NCBI RefSeq assembly: GCF_000400365.1
Contig: NZ_BAOG01000053.1
Span: 124,001 to 188,000, forward strand
DNA: 64,000 nt
Direction: 5' to 3'
Source of the DNA: Vibrio jasicida CAIM 1864 = LMG 25398
GTDB lineage: Bacteria > Pseudomonadota > Gammaproteobacteria > Enterobacterales > Vibrionaceae
The notes beneath the pieces are model-generated. The model was not told the origin of the DNA. It did no database searches and saw nothing but the letters and a program-made list of their open reading frames with translations. The position numbers and the translations under genes were made by a program. Shown here piece by piece: positions 26,531 to 36,108 of the stretch. The number at the start of each line of letters is the position of its first letter. The stretch's first letter is position 1.

Positions 26531-26766
26531 ATTTAAGTTTGTGGTACAAAATCTTATTTTTGCCAGTCAAAGAAGAAGAGTGATAGCTAATTAACTGAAC
26601 TGTAGATAGAAGTTTTTTCTGATACCTCTAAAGAATAAGGACAATTGGAATACAGAGTATTGGCAGAATCGGTAACACCGATGTTGTTCATTTTTGAGAC
26701 AGTGATCCGGTGTCTACGATCAAAGTGCTAAGCAATTAGTACGAAACAAGGAAAGAGGGACAAACC

Positions 26767-26970
26767 ATGATTACTAAACTTTATCTAGACATTACAAACT
26801 ACCTAAACGAACTTAAAAATGATGAGCAGGGTGTAACTGCTATTGAGTACGGTCTAATTGGTGTTGCAATGGCGGCATTCTTGCTTCTAACTTTTAACGG
26901 TAATGGTGCATTTATTCAAGGTCTGACAACGGCATTTGGTAATATCGCCACTGATTTGACTACGCCATAG
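26767..26970 (+). CDS. flp: Flp-family type IVb pilin
   Basis: 67 residues. Major pilin of the tad system. The prepilin cleavage site is after G in DEQG-VTAIEYGLIG; E5 and Y6 of the mature protein are the family's Glu-Tyr pair. The hydrophobic helix VTAIEYGLIGVAMAAFLLL follows. Cut by the peptidase TadV encoded next. First gene of the operon. Confidence 0.95.
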   Translation: MITKLYLDITNYLNELKNDEQGVTAIEYGLIGVAMAAFLLLTFNGNGAFIQGLTTAFGNIATDLTTP

Positions 26971-26988
26971 CAGTACCACAAATACTAA

Positions 26989-27432
26989 ATGCTGTTTTTA
27001 TATCTCGCACTAGCGACTGCTTGTTTTGTTGTGTCGCTTTCTGATATCAGAGAGCGAACCATCAAAAATAGTCACGTATCGGTGATTGCCGTTTTAGCGA
27101 TTGCAATTGGCATTGCAGATTTTTCATTATCAAGTCTTTGGGTTTTAGGTATTTGTTGGTCTGCTTTGCTTTTCCTCCATGTAATTAGGGTACTTGGAGG
27201 AGGGGACGTAAAACTTATTGCTGCTTTTTCTTTCTCACTCCCAACTCAAAGCCTTTTAGAGGCATTGATTTTCGTTGGGATATACGGAGGGATATTGGCA
27301 GTAACCTACCTGATACTACCGCGACCATCTCACGTTACTGGAGAGGGTAAGAAATCTCAGATCGGGCTCCCCTACGGTGTTGCAATTTGTTGTGGGTTTT
27401 ATACGGCACTTCTTTTGAAAACATCCGTTTAA
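26989..27432 (+). CDS. tadV: Prepilin peptidase TadV (CpaA)
   Basis: 147 residues, four or five membrane helices. Aspartyl prepilin peptidase: first catalytic Asp in VSLSDIRERTIKN, second in the G-x-G-D motif LGGGDVKL. Short form without the N-methylase domain, as usual for tad loci. 18 bases after flp. Confidence 0.92.
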   Translation: MLFLYLALATACFVVSLSDIRERTIKNSHVSVIAVLAIAIGIADFSLSSLWVLGICWSALLFLHVIRVLGGGDVKLIAAFSFSLPTQSLLEALIFVGIYGGILAVTYLILPRPSHVTGEGKKSQIGLPYGVAICCGFYTALLLKTSV

Positions 27433-27448
27433 AAAACGGGAGGGGCGT

Positions 27449-28294
27449 ATGCGATCTCGTATAGGGATGGTTTTTGCACTGTTAGCATTACTGGTTGGAG
27501 GCATCGGACTTTACAACCATATGACTGCCCAGCCTCAACAGCAAAACCCAACCGTATCCCAACCAAGCAATTCAGATGAGCCACAGGCTCATTATGTTCA
27601 GGTCTGGCGTGCGAAGAGCAATCTAGAGCGCGGAACACCTATTGAAATCGATGATGTTCAAAAAGAGCAGATGTTGCTTAATATCGCTTTAGAAGAGGGG
27701 ATTAACTCCGATATAAAGCTGGATTTCTCACCGTCTACTCTCCTTTCAAAAAACATTGAAGCTGGAAAAATCGTCTTCTCTGAATATCAAGTTAAAGAAA
27801 ACGACCCTCGCTATATCGACCTTCTCATTACCGAAGGGAAAGAGCCGTATTCTTTACTGGTGAGTACTCGTAACTTGGTCAAAGGTTATATCCGTCCAGG
27901 TACTAATGTTGATGTACTTTCTGTGGGCTCCCCAAAAGAAAACTTATCCGATGAAGATACCGACGCAATTGATTTTAGTGGCGTGAACGCACAATTGATT
28001 TTGAGAAACGTCAAAGTGCTCAGTGTCGGTAATACCAAAGAGCCAGTGGACTCCCGAGTTAAATCAAATGTCTCAAGTGAAGATGATCATCAAATAGTCA
28101 TCGTTGTTGAAGTCGAGCCCAGTGAGATCGCCAAGTTATCTATCGCGCAGAAAACGATGCATCTAGAGGTATACCGAAGCCATCGCTACAAAGAGCCTGT
28201 TTTCGCAGAAGTTCGTGATGTGATCGGCAATTATAGTGGCGTGACCGAGTTAAGAGGATCTTCTCGTCAATCTGCCCAAGGAGAGGAGCTGTGA
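27449..28294 (+). CDS. rcpC: Flp pilus assembly protein RcpC (CpaB)
   Basis: 281 residues. One N-terminal membrane helix (MVFALLALLVGGIGLYNHM), then an SAF domain (LERGTPIEIDDVQ…AGKIVFSEYQV) and a C-terminal periplasmic RcpC domain. Thought to act with the secretin in the cell envelope. The stop overlaps the start of rcpA. Confidence 0.9.
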   Translation: MRSRIGMVFALLALLVGGIGLYNHMTAQPQQQNPTVSQPSNSDEPQAHYVQVWRAKSNLERGTPIEIDDVQKEQMLLNIALEEGINSDIKLDFSPSTLLSKNIEAGKIVFSEYQVKENDPRYIDLLITEGKEPYSLLVSTRNLVKGYIRPGTNVDVLSVGSPKENLSDEDTDAIDFSGVNAQLILRNVKVLSVGNTKEPVDSRVKSNVSSEDDHQIVIVVEVEPSEIAKLSIAQKTMHLEVYRSHRYKEPVFAEVRDVIGNYSGVTELRGSSRQSAQGEEL

Positions 28295-29643
28295 TGAAAA
28301 CAAAAAGGATATTCTCATACGCTTGGTTTTTGGTGTTTTTATTAAGTTTTTCCGCTTTCTCTGGCGATCGTTATATCACGGTGAGTGATGGTCAACATAT
28401 TGAGGTGAAAGAACCGATCTCGACCGTATTTGTCAGTGACCCTGAAATTGTCGACTACAACGTTGTAAATGAAAATACCGTCGTTGTTTTTGCCAAGGAT
28501 GTCGGGCAAGCCAGATTCATCATTTACGGTAAATCGAAGAAAGTGCTGCTCTCTGACCGAATTATTGTCGATATTGATCTGTCGTTGGTCCGACGTCAAA
28601 TCAAGCTTCACTACCCTGAACTCAACATCAAAGTGGAATCGGTGGGTAATCAGGTCGCAGTGAGTGGGGTTGTTGAATCGGAACAGCAACGTGATGATAT
28701 TTATCGAATGGTCGCTACTTTGCTCGGAAGAGACAAAACGGAGAAGTGGGAAGAGACCCAAGTCTTGGAGTTTGAAAGTGATGCTTACGATGTTGAAGAA
28801 CCTCAAAGCATGATCTTTGCTCGCAATATGACGTGGGAAGGCATATTAGAACTTATTGAGGTCGCGACGGATCAACAGGTCAATGTGAAAATATCGGTCG
28901 CTCAAGTGACAGAAACGTTCGCTCAAACTGTAGGTGTGGATTGGTCTTCTGTTGGGGCGGATGTCGGTGAGTTTTTATTCCAACAATTTGATGCTGCCGA
29001 TCTCACCACTTTGATCACTGCACTTGGTAATGAAAACGTTGCCCAAGTCCTCGCCGAGCCAAACCTTACCGTTATCTCAGGAGAGTCTGCGAGCTTTCTC
29101 GTTGGTGGCGAAGTGCCCGTGATTGTTACCACCAATAATAATATCAACATTACCTTCCGAGAGTTTGGTATCAAACTCGACCTTACCGCGAAAGTCCTTC
29201 ATGAGGGCAAAATTCGAATGCGCCTTATGCCTGAAGTTAGCGAAGTAGAAAGATACATTCGCTCTGCTGGGCTGGAAGTACCCCAATTTGCAACTCGAAG
29301 AGCGATGACCACGATTGAACTCGGTGATGGCGATAGTTTTGTACTTGGTGGGTTGATGAGTAGCGCCGATTTAGAAGAGCTGCAAAAAATTCCACTGCTT
29401 GGCGATATTCCTGTTCTCGGGGCTGCGTTTCGCAAAGCCTCTACAGATAGACGACGCACGGAGCTGATCATTGTTGCGACCGTTAATCTTGTCAAACCAA
29501 TGAAGAAGAAAGACATCCAAATGCCCTACATGAGCAAAACGTCGACACTTCGCCGTTGGTTGAAAATTTCGGATAGTGAAGAAGGCAACAAAGGCAATGA
29601 CCCAACCATTCAATTGCTGTCTCAAGGAGGGTTTATTCAATGA
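28294..29643 (+). CDS. rcpA: Tad secretin RcpA (CpaC)
   Basis: 449 residues from ATG at 28294 (an in-frame GTG lies one codon earlier). Signal peptide (YAWFLVFLLSFSAFS). N-terminal pilus-assembly domain (VSDGQHIEVKEPISTVFVSD), BON-like stretch, then the secretin core: VLAEPNLTVISGESASFLVGGEVPV and the late LGDGDSFVLGGLMSS…ELIIVATVNLVKP. Outer-membrane pore for the Flp pilus. The start overlaps the rcpC stop (TGATG). Confidence 0.94.
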   Translation: MKTKRIFSYAWFLVFLLSFSAFSGDRYITVSDGQHIEVKEPISTVFVSDPEIVDYNVVNENTVVVFAKDVGQARFIIYGKSKKVLLSDRIIVDIDLSLVRRQIKLHYPELNIKVESVGNQVAVSGVVESEQQRDDIYRMVATLLGRDKTEKWEETQVLEFESDAYDVEEPQSMIFARNMTWEGILELIEVATDQQVNVKISVAQVTETFAQTVGVDWSSVGADVGEFLFQQFDAADLTTLITALGNENVAQVLAEPNLTVISGESASFLVGGEVPVIVTTNNNINITFREFGIKLDLTAKVLHEGKIRMRLMPEVSEVERYIRSAGLEVPQFATRRAMTTIELGDGDSFVLGGLMSSADLEELQKIPLLGDIPVLGAAFRKASTDRRRTELIIVATVNLVKPMKKKDIQMPYMSKTSTLRRWLKISDSEEGNKGNDPTIQLLSQGGFIQ

Positions 29644-30116
29644 AAACTTTATTTGTGGCAGTGTTAAGCGCGTTATTACTTTCTGGGTGTGCTGAGCGTT
29701 ATTTCAATGGACCAGGAGCGGAAGCGCTTATTTACCCTGAAACCCATATCTATCAGTTTACGGTGAAATCTACTCAACAAACGGAAGAAAAGTTGAACAT
29801 GATTTTTGACACGGTTGACGAGATAGATTCAGGGGCGAGTTACCTTGTTGAATATCGAAGCAATAAGGGTAAAAAAGTGGTTTATAAATCACTTAAAGAC
29901 AAGACGGCGTTGCGTTTGAGAGCGGATGAGTTTGTTGTGCGCCAAAACAGTTCGCTGTCGAATGACATCCAACTGACGATTACTTACCACGCATTAGTGA
30001 CGCACCAGTGCGCACCTTCTGAGATAGAAGAGGTGAATGTCAGTCGGAATTGCTTTTCTGAAGTAGCTAGGATGAAGCAAGTCTCACACAAGGAACGTAT
30101 CGTGGAGGGATTGTGA
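29640..30116 (+). CDS. rcpB: Tad lipoprotein RcpB-like
   Basis: 158 residues with a lipobox (SALLLSGC, Cys at residue 17), so an outer-membrane lipoprotein. It sits where rcpB lies in the Aggregatibacter tad locus (after rcpA, before tadZ), but I cannot confirm sequence similarity to RcpB; the symbol is positional. Four-base overlaps with both neighbours. Confidence 0.7.
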   Translation: MKTLFVAVLSALLLSGCAERYFNGPGAEALIYPETHIYQFTVKSTQQTEEKLNMIFDTVDEIDSGASYLVEYRSNKGKKVVYKSLKDKTALRLRADEFVVRQNSSLSNDIQLTITYHALVTHQCAPSEIEEVNVSRNCFSEVARMKQVSHKERIVEGL

Positions 30117-31351
30117 TGTTTGACTTAGGAAAATCTCTCAAAGAGAGCAAACCGCAAATCATAGAAAGTGCACATGGGCCAACAGGGTGTGTACTGCTTT
30201 ACCAGAGCTTAGAGTGTATGTCTCTGGTTCAAGAAATGTTCGAGTTTGAGGGGTGGAGTGCACCAACGTGCGTAAAACAGAGTTCGGTTCCTAAAGGTTT
30301 TTACTCTGAGCAAAGTGGGAATATTGTCATTCTTGAACTCACGGAGTCATCTGACATTGTCACGGATGCTCAAGCGTTAACCAACCAAATGCCGACCCAC
30401 AAAGGTATTATTGTCATCGGTACAGAAGACTCCATCTGCGTCTTACGTCAGCTCAAAGAGTTAGGGTTCTATTATCTTTATTGGCCAATCAACAAGCACG
30501 AGTTTGCTGATTTCGTCATGAATGTACATCGTAATTTGCAGACTTACACAGGGGTAAGTAAACAGCGAAAAGCAAAGCGTGTTGCAGTTGTCGGAAGCAA
30601 AGGTGGGATAGGGACGTCGTTTATTGCCACTGAAATTAGCTCGAAGTTAGCCGCCAATAATATCGATAATGTGTTGGTCGACCATCAATACAATGACAGC
30701 AATATTGATGTGCTCCTTGCGCTAGATGACTTCAAATCTCGCTCCATCGACGAATACTCTGTCCCTATCCATGAGTTAGATACGGAAGGGGCATTAAGTC
30801 ATCTGACCAAAGTGCGTAAAAACTTACGTTTACTTTCACTTAATAGTGACCGATCTCAGTCAGACATTTTCAGTTATAGCCAGACACTTTGCGAATTATT
30901 GAGTCGAAACACCAACTTTATGATCGAAGACTTCTCGGGAAGCGTCGACTTTCGTGTTGACCCCAATATGTTGATTGAAAATTACGACGTGGTCGTGGTG
31001 GTTTTTGAGCCTTCGGTTTCTTCCGTCCGCAATGCCAAAGCGTTACTTGAACAGCTTGAGAATAAGCAGCTTTCAATGAGCAAGCGGATCCGGATTATTA
31101 CACTTGCAAATCACCACCGACCAGAGAACACGTTTGTTATCGAACAAAATGATCTCCAGAAATATCTTGGTTCTGAAGTCAATCTTGATATGGGGTATTG
31201 TCGCTCACTGGCTCACCTTCTTATTGAGGGCAAGCGCGCGCACAAACACGATCGAAATATCAATCATGCTATCGATGATCTTACTCGTTTGATCAATGGA
31301 CAATCCACTCAACATGCTAGCGGTTGGCTCGCTAAATTGGGGGTAAGATGA
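30116..31351 (+). CDS. tadZ: Tad localisation ATPase TadZ (CpaE, ParA/MinD-like)
   Basis: 411 residues from ATG at 30116. N-terminal atypical receiver-like domain (about 1–140), then a ParA/MinD-like ATPase beginning RVAVVGSKGGIGTSFIATEI. The deviant Walker A has KGGIGTS in place of KGGxGKT/S, so the signature lysine is replaced by Thr, a feature seen in some TadZ proteins. TadZ marks the pole or assembly site and recruits TadA. Confidence 0.9.
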   Translation: MFDLGKSLKESKPQIIESAHGPTGCVLLYQSLECMSLVQEMFEFEGWSAPTCVKQSSVPKGFYSEQSGNIVILELTESSDIVTDAQALTNQMPTHKGIIVIGTEDSICVLRQLKELGFYYLYWPINKHEFADFVMNVHRNLQTYTGVSKQRKAKRVAVVGSKGGIGTSFIATEISSKLAANNIDNVLVDHQYNDSNIDVLLALDDFKSRSIDEYSVPIHELDTEGALSHLTKVRKNLRLLSLNSDRSQSDIFSYSQTLCELLSRNTNFMIEDFSGSVDFRVDPNMLIENYDVVVVVFEPSVSSVRNAKALLEQLENKQLSMSKRIRIITLANHHRPENTFVIEQNDLQKYLGSEVNLDMGYCRSLAHLLIEGKRAHKHDRNINHAIDDLTRLINGQSTQHASGWLAKLGVR

Positions 31352-32625
31352 GTTCAAATAAAGAGATCTACACGGCTTTTCGGTCACAGATTTTTGAGGC
31401 TTTAGATGTTGAAGCAATACAAAGCCTTTCTCGTTTGGAAATTGAAGGGCAAATCCGAAACGCTGTCGATGTTTTAGCGACGAACTTTGATCGTCCAGTC
31501 ACGACCATGATGAAGTCAAGTTTGGTCAAAAGCATGCTGGATGAACTCTTTGGTCTTGGGCCTATTCAATCGCTGGTTGATGACCGAGCGATAACCGACA
31601 TCATGGTAAATGGCCCCAATAACGTCTTTTTTGAGAAGCATGGCAAATTAGAAAAGTCGGACATTACCTTCATCGATGAAGAGCAAGTCCTGACGATAGC
31701 AAAACAAATTGCTGCGCGGATCGGACGTCGTGTGGATGAGCTTTCTCCTACCGTAGATGCGCGTCTTGAGGACGGTAGTCGTGTCAACATCGTTATCCCA
31801 CCCATTGCCTTAGATGGTACCTCAATTTCGATACGTAAATTCCGCGAACAAAATATCGGGCTAGAAGAGCTTGTTGATTTTGGTTCACTGTCGATGGACA
31901 TGGCGAGATTGTTATCAATTGCTTCCCGTTGCCGAATGAACATTCTGATCTCGGGTGGTACGGGTTCAGGTAAAACCACCTTATTAAATTCGCTTTCACA
32001 ATACATCAGTGAAGACGAGCGTATTGTGACAATTGAGGATGCGGCAGAGCTTCGTCTAGAGCAACCCAACCTAGTTCGCCTAGAAACGAGAGCGGAGAGT
32101 GTGGAACACACGGGCTTAGTGACTCAGCGTGATTTGGTTATTAATGCGCTTCGCATGCGCCCTGATCGAATCATCCTCGGTGAGTGTCGCGGCTCAGAAG
32201 CATTTGAGATGCTCCAAGCAATGAATACGGGTCACGAAGGCTCCATGTCGACACTACATGCTAACTCGCCACGAGATGCAATATCACGCGTGGAATCCAT
32301 GGTAATGATGGCGAACTTAAATCAGCCTCTCGATGCTATTCGACGCGCGATTGTGAGTGCTATTGAGCTGGTGGTTCAAGTGAACCGACTGCGTGATGGT
32401 TCAAGGAAAATAACCAGCATCTCTGAAATCGTAGGGCTCGAAGGCGATAGCGTGGTGATGGAGGAAATCTTCCGCTTTCAATACGACGAAGTGGGGTATG
32501 GTGAAGCGGTAAGAGGACGCTTTATGACCGAGGGCCTTATGCAGCGCTCCGAGCTTGTTAAGAAAGCACATTTTTACGGCTTATATGAAGAGCTAATGCA
32601 AGCCTTCCAAGGAGCAAGATCATGA
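31348..32625 (+). CDS. tadA: Tad secretion ATPase TadA (CpaF)
   Basis: 425 residues. GspE-family hexameric ATPase powering pilus assembly. Visible: GPIQSLVDDRAITDIMVNGPNNVFFE, Walker A ISGGTGSGKTTLLNSL, the Asp box VTIEDAAELRL, Walker B RPDRIILGECRGSEAFEM, and the His box STLHANSPRDAISRVE. No frameshift or loss. Overlaps tadZ and tadB by four bases. Confidence 0.96.
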   Translation: MSSNKEIYTAFRSQIFEALDVEAIQSLSRLEIEGQIRNAVDVLATNFDRPVTTMMKSSLVKSMLDELFGLGPIQSLVDDRAITDIMVNGPNNVFFEKHGKLEKSDITFIDEEQVLTIAKQIAARIGRRVDELSPTVDARLEDGSRVNIVIPPIALDGTSISIRKFREQNIGLEELVDFGSLSMDMARLLSIASRCRMNILISGGTGSGKTTLLNSLSQYISEDERIVTIEDAAELRLEQPNLVRLETRAESVEHTGLVTQRDLVINALRMRPDRIILGECRGSEAFEMLQAMNTGHEGSMSTLHANSPRDAISRVESMVMMANLNQPLDAIRRAIVSAIELVVQVNRLRDGSRKITSISEIVGLEGDSVVMEEIFRFQYDEVGYGEAVRGRFMTEGLMQRSELVKKAHFYGLYEELMQAFQGARS

Positions 32626-33527
32626 TGTTATGGATTGCTTTTATCTTATTTGGTATTGCCGTTTTGCTTTTAACGAGTCACCGAAGAAGCAAAATAGGGA
32701 ATTACTTTCCAGAGACTGAAGTCGACGAAGATATTATTGCGGCGATTAATTTGAACGCATTGATGGAACAAAAGCGTTGGCAGAGATTCAAAAATAATTT
32801 ATCTCCTGCAATAAAGGTCTTAGGACCAAGAGCAAACTTCATTATTTTTGTGTTTGTCGTTCTTTCTGCTTATTTAAGCTATTACACCATTTATGAAGTG
32901 CTAGATATTAAGTCAATGCTACTTTCTATTGGTGTTTTCACATTTTCAGTAGTTTGGGGCTATTACTGGTTGCAAAACAAACGTCGTTTGGATTTCGAGA
33001 AGAAATTTCCGGACGCATTGAACATTTTGATGAGTGCCGTAACCGCTGGTGAGAGTTTAATGCACGCTTTTTCTTTTGTTGGCGAAAACATGGAAGGAGA
33101 AGTCGGGAGAGAATTTAAAGAAATGGGGGATCGACTTAAACTGGGGGAAAATGCAGAAAAGGTGTTACTTCGCTCTTGTAAAGCATTCCCTTATCCTGAA
33201 TACATCTTCTTTACCATTACGATACGCGCCAATATTAACCGTGGTGGACAACTAAAAAATGTATTGGCAAGGCTAATTCGCATTTTGGTTGATGCCAGAA
33301 CGTTAGAGTCGAAAAAAATGGCGATGACCTCTGAGGCACGCATCTCCGCTAAAGTAGTCGCTGCAATACCGATCGCATTTGCATTCATGGTCAATCAAAT
33401 TGACCCGAGCCACATCGACTTTATTCTAAATGACCCTCAAGGGCGAATGGTACTTTACTATGTTGTAGGTAGTGAAGTGTTAGGCTTATTCGTTGTTTGG
33501 CTTCTTGTTAAAGGAGTAAGACGATGA
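32622..33527 (+). CDS. tadB: Tad inner-membrane platform protein TadB
   Basis: 301 residues. GspF/T2SSF domain in the middle (FPDALNILMSAVTAGESLMHAF; NRGGQLKNVLARLIRIL) flanked by membrane helices at the N-terminus, at residues 65–115 and at the C-terminus. Pairs with TadC as the inner-membrane platform on TadA. Confidence 0.92.
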   Translation: MMLWIAFILFGIAVLLLTSHRRSKIGNYFPETEVDEDIIAAINLNALMEQKRWQRFKNNLSPAIKVLGPRANFIIFVFVVLSAYLSYYTIYEVLDIKSMLLSIGVFTFSVVWGYYWLQNKRRLDFEKKFPDALNILMSAVTAGESLMHAFSFVGENMEGEVGREFKEMGDRLKLGENAEKVLLRSCKAFPYPEYIFFTITIRANINRGGQLKNVLARLIRILVDARTLESKKMAMTSEARISAKVVAAIPIAFAFMVNQIDPSHIDFILNDPQGRMVLYYVVGSEVLGLFVVWLLVKGVRR

Positions 33528-34384
33528 TCTTATCACTGAGTGTTTTACTGATTATCCTGTCATTATCATTTTTAGTTTATGATTATTATTTTACTCGTAA
33601 GAAAGAAATTATATTGAGTAAATATTTGAAGTATGGAAGGAAGAAAGATACAGAGAGAAAAGTTGAATCTTTTATTGTCAAGTTTGGTGAAGGTAGTAAA
33701 AAAGATCTCGAGCAAAAATTGCTGAATGCTGGGTATTACAATAAAGGGCTAGCTAGATATTACTTTCCATTTAAAGCTATTTTATTTTTATGCAGTGTTA
33801 CTTTGGTACTACTTATTGAGACTACTTTGATCAATAAAGCTTTGATGATCATTGTTTTAGGTGTCGGGGCTATTATTATCCCTGACTTACTTCTTGAAAT
33901 ACGTAAACGTTATTTAGTGAAAAAGGTTTCGAGAAATCTACCTTATGTCCTTGATATTATGTCAGTTTGTGTGCAGACCGGTATGACTATTGAAGCATCT
34001 TTTGCGTATTTAGCACAAGAGCTAAAAATTTTCGACAAAGATTTGTGCTATCAAATCAATAAAACATCAGAAGCTGGCAAAGTACATGGGATAGAAAAAG
34101 CATTGCATGATCTTTCCGTTCGCTTGCCTGCACCAGAAATTAACAGCTTTGTCTTAACGATTATTCAAAACCTTCACTATGGAGCTTCGGTTGCTAACGT
34201 ATTAAGTGATTTAGCTGAAGATATGCGCCGGATTCAGTTACTCGAAATTGAAGAGAAAATGGGTAAATTGTCAGCCAAAATGAGCGTGCCTTTGATCCTA
34301 TTGATCATGTTTCCAATCGTCATTTTTATTCTCGCTCCTGGTTTTTTACAAGTGGATTTTACGGGCTTTACTGGAGAGAAATAA
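33524..34384 (+). CDS. tadC: Tad inner-membrane platform protein TadC
   Basis: 286 residues. Second GspF-type protein: LPYVLDIMSVCVQTGMTIEASFAYLAQEL and ALHDLSVRLPAPEINSFVLTI, with helices at both ends (PLILLIMFPIVIFILAPGFL). AT-rich relative to its neighbours, as tadB partly is. Confidence 0.92.
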   Translation: MILSLSVLLIILSLSFLVYDYYFTRKKEIILSKYLKYGRKKDTERKVESFIVKFGEGSKKDLEQKLLNAGYYNKGLARYYFPFKAILFLCSVTLVLLIETTLINKALMIIVLGVGAIIIPDLLLEIRKRYLVKKVSRNLPYVLDIMSVCVQTGMTIEASFAYLAQELKIFDKDLCYQINKTSEAGKVHGIEKALHDLSVRLPAPEINSFVLTIIQNLHYGASVANVLSDLAEDMRRIQLLEIEEKMGKLSAKMSVPLILLIMFPIVIFILAPGFLQVDFTGFTGEK

Positions 34385-35082
34385 TGAAAAGATTAACTTT
34401 TGTCAGTGTCTCACTTTTTTTTCTCTTTGGTTGCAGTTCCACAATCGATAGTGAAGAAAGTGTGGTGCAAAACATGGAGCGTGTTGATAACCATACAGGC
34501 CTAATTAATCACTATAAAGGACATCTAGAAAAGCGACCTGAAGACGTCCAGATCATGCAGGAACTGGCAAAAGTGTATTTTGATAAGGGCGATATTGAGT
34601 CGGCTAAGTTTTATGCTGACCATTTGCTTAATCAAGGAGTGAAGAATAGCGAGCTCCTGCAATTAAGAGGTCAGATTCATAGCCAAGATGGTGAAGATTC
34701 TTTGGCTCTGAAACGTTATAAAAGCGCGATCGAAATGGGCAACGACAGCGGAGAAATCTATGTATTATCGGGCATCTCCTATTGCAATACCGACCAATTC
34801 TCTCAAGCAAAAAATGCGTTCAATCAAGCTCGTCTAAAAGGCTATAACGACGTGGCGGTAAAAAACAATTTAGCCGTAGTTTATCTTGCACAACGACAGT
34901 ATGACGACGTGATATCGCTATTGGTTCCTGTTTATCAAGAGAACCCAAGTAACCAGAAAGTGCGAGCGAATTTGGCTATCGCACTGTTCAAAGTAGGGGA
35001 TGTCTATCAGGCGAGAGATCTGCTTGAAGGAGCATTTACCGATTCTCAAGTAGCGCAAATCTCGAGGCAGTTACACCGGTAA
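34384..35082 (+). CDS. tadD: Tad TPR lipoprotein TadD
   Basis: 232 residues. Lipobox FFLFGCSS near residue 17 and several TPR-like repeats (VQIMQELAKVYFDKGDIESAKFY; AVKNNLAVVYLAQRQYDDVI). TadD is thought to help secretin assembly. Its start codon overlaps the tadC stop. Confidence 0.88.
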   Translation: MKRLTFVSVSLFFLFGCSSTIDSEESVVQNMERVDNHTGLINHYKGHLEKRPEDVQIMQELAKVYFDKGDIESAKFYADHLLNQGVKNSELLQLRGQIHSQDGEDSLALKRYKSAIEMGNDSGEIYVLSGISYCNTDQFSQAKNAFNQARLKGYNDVAVKNNLAVVYLAQRQYDDVISLLVPVYQENPSNQKVRANLAIALFKVGDVYQARDLLEGAFTDSQVAQISRQLHR

Positions 35083-35096
35083 TAAGGGTGGGCGGT

Positions 35097-35582
35097 ATGA
35101 AGTATTCTCGAAGAAAGGTAAAGGGCGTAACCGTAGTTGAATTTGCATTAGGAGCTGGGGTGCTTGTCCTAGTATTAGCAATGCTGTTTGAAATGGGATT
35201 TAGAATTTACGTAACCAACTTAGTTGAGTATGCGTTGAGGGAGTCAGTCAGAAATACAAAGGTGTTTGAAGGCGGAAACTCCTACGATAACTACAACCTA
35301 ACATTGGATTCGGCGATGAAGGACGGAGGGGCATTATGGACGTCACTCGTTCCTGCTGAAAACTTTGAAGTGTCTGGTCGGTACTATTTGACATACGCCG
35401 ATCTAATTTCAGGTACCAGTTATTCTGATGCCGAGATGGGAGAAGACGATCAAGGGTATGCAATCGCTGAAATTACGTTGACCTATAACTACACGCCAAT
35501 TTTGAACGTATTTTCCAACGATGTTATCCCGATTACTAAAAGCACACTGATTAACCTAGAACATGAAGGTTGGGAGGAGTGA
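35097..35582 (+). CDS. tadE: Pseudopilin TadE
   Basis: 161 residues from ATG at 35097; GGTGGGCGGT precedes it (an in-frame GTG at 35088 is possible). The TadE-type leader KGVTVVEFALGAGVLVLVL gives processing after Gly with Glu at +5. Minor pseudopilin processed by TadV. The stop overlaps tadF. Confidence 0.87.
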   Translation: MKYSRRKVKGVTVVEFALGAGVLVLVLAMLFEMGFRIYVTNLVEYALRESVRNTKVFEGGNSYDNYNLTLDSAMKDGGALWTSLVPAENFEVSGRYYLTYADLISGTSYSDAEMGEDDQGYAIAEITLTYNYTPILNVFSNDVIPITKSTLINLEHEGWEE

Positions 35583-36106
35583 TGATGAAAATACGATCCC
35601 GACAAAAAGGTGTTTTTGCTATTGAGCTGTTTTTTGTTTTGATTGCTCTCATTAGCATCTTTTATTTCATGACGGACATCAGTGACAAGTTATTAGCTCG
35701 TGCTCAACTTGATCGTGGGAGTTTTGCGCTAGCTAATATCCTTAAAGAGCGAAGTCGTTATTACGACGAAAGATTACCTTTAAACGCAAGTGATGAAACG
35801 GACATGCAGACACTTGCGTCACGTCTACTTGATACGACACCAGGCAGCGTCGCTATCAAAATTGAAGCATTGCACAATAAGGCGACGTTAAATGCTTTTG
35901 AAAGTAACGAGTACAAAAATCTCGGCTGTGAGGCTGCGGGTTTAGATACGAAGTCAGAGTTAGCACCCGTTGAGAATGGCGTGATTTTCTCTTTGTATCA
36001 AGTAACGCTTTGTCAGCAAGAAAACTCTTGGTTTACCCAGCTTTGGGGGAATTCAGGCGCATCCACGATGACAATCACATCCAGTTCTGTTGTGGTGGGG
36101 AGGTAA
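35582..36106 (+). CDS. tadF: Pseudopilin TadF
   Basis: 174 residues from ATG at 35582 (overlapping the tadE stop as TGATG, with GGGAGGAG upstream). Leader RQKGVFAIELFFVLIALISIF, again Gly then hydrophobic with Glu at +5. Two Cys in the mature part (NLGCEAAGLD, VTLCQQEN). Confidence 0.83.
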   Translation: MMKIRSRQKGVFAIELFFVLIALISIFYFMTDISDKLLARAQLDRGSFALANILKERSRYYDERLPLNASDETDMQTLASRLLDTTPGSVAIKIEALHNKATLNAFESNEYKNLGCEAAGLDTKSELAPVENGVIFSLYQVTLCQQENSWFTQLWGNSGASTMTITSSSVVVGR

Positions 36107-36108
36107 CG

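Larger units (their letters stand above)
26435..26766. other. Divergent regulatory region between LysR gene and flp
   Basis: 332 noncoding bases. In order: the near-palindrome at 26493–26514, an exactly consensus CRP box at 26515–26530, an AT-rich middle, the palindrome ATCGGT-AAC-ACCGAT at 26668–26682, and a strong ribosome-binding site (GAAAGAGGG) before flp. No small gene is seen. Confidence 0.6.

Noticed and set aside
36010..36108. Upstream in-frame extension of tadG
   Set aside because: It would lie fully within tadF; ATG at 36109 has a strong ribosome-binding site and yields the expected TadG leader.
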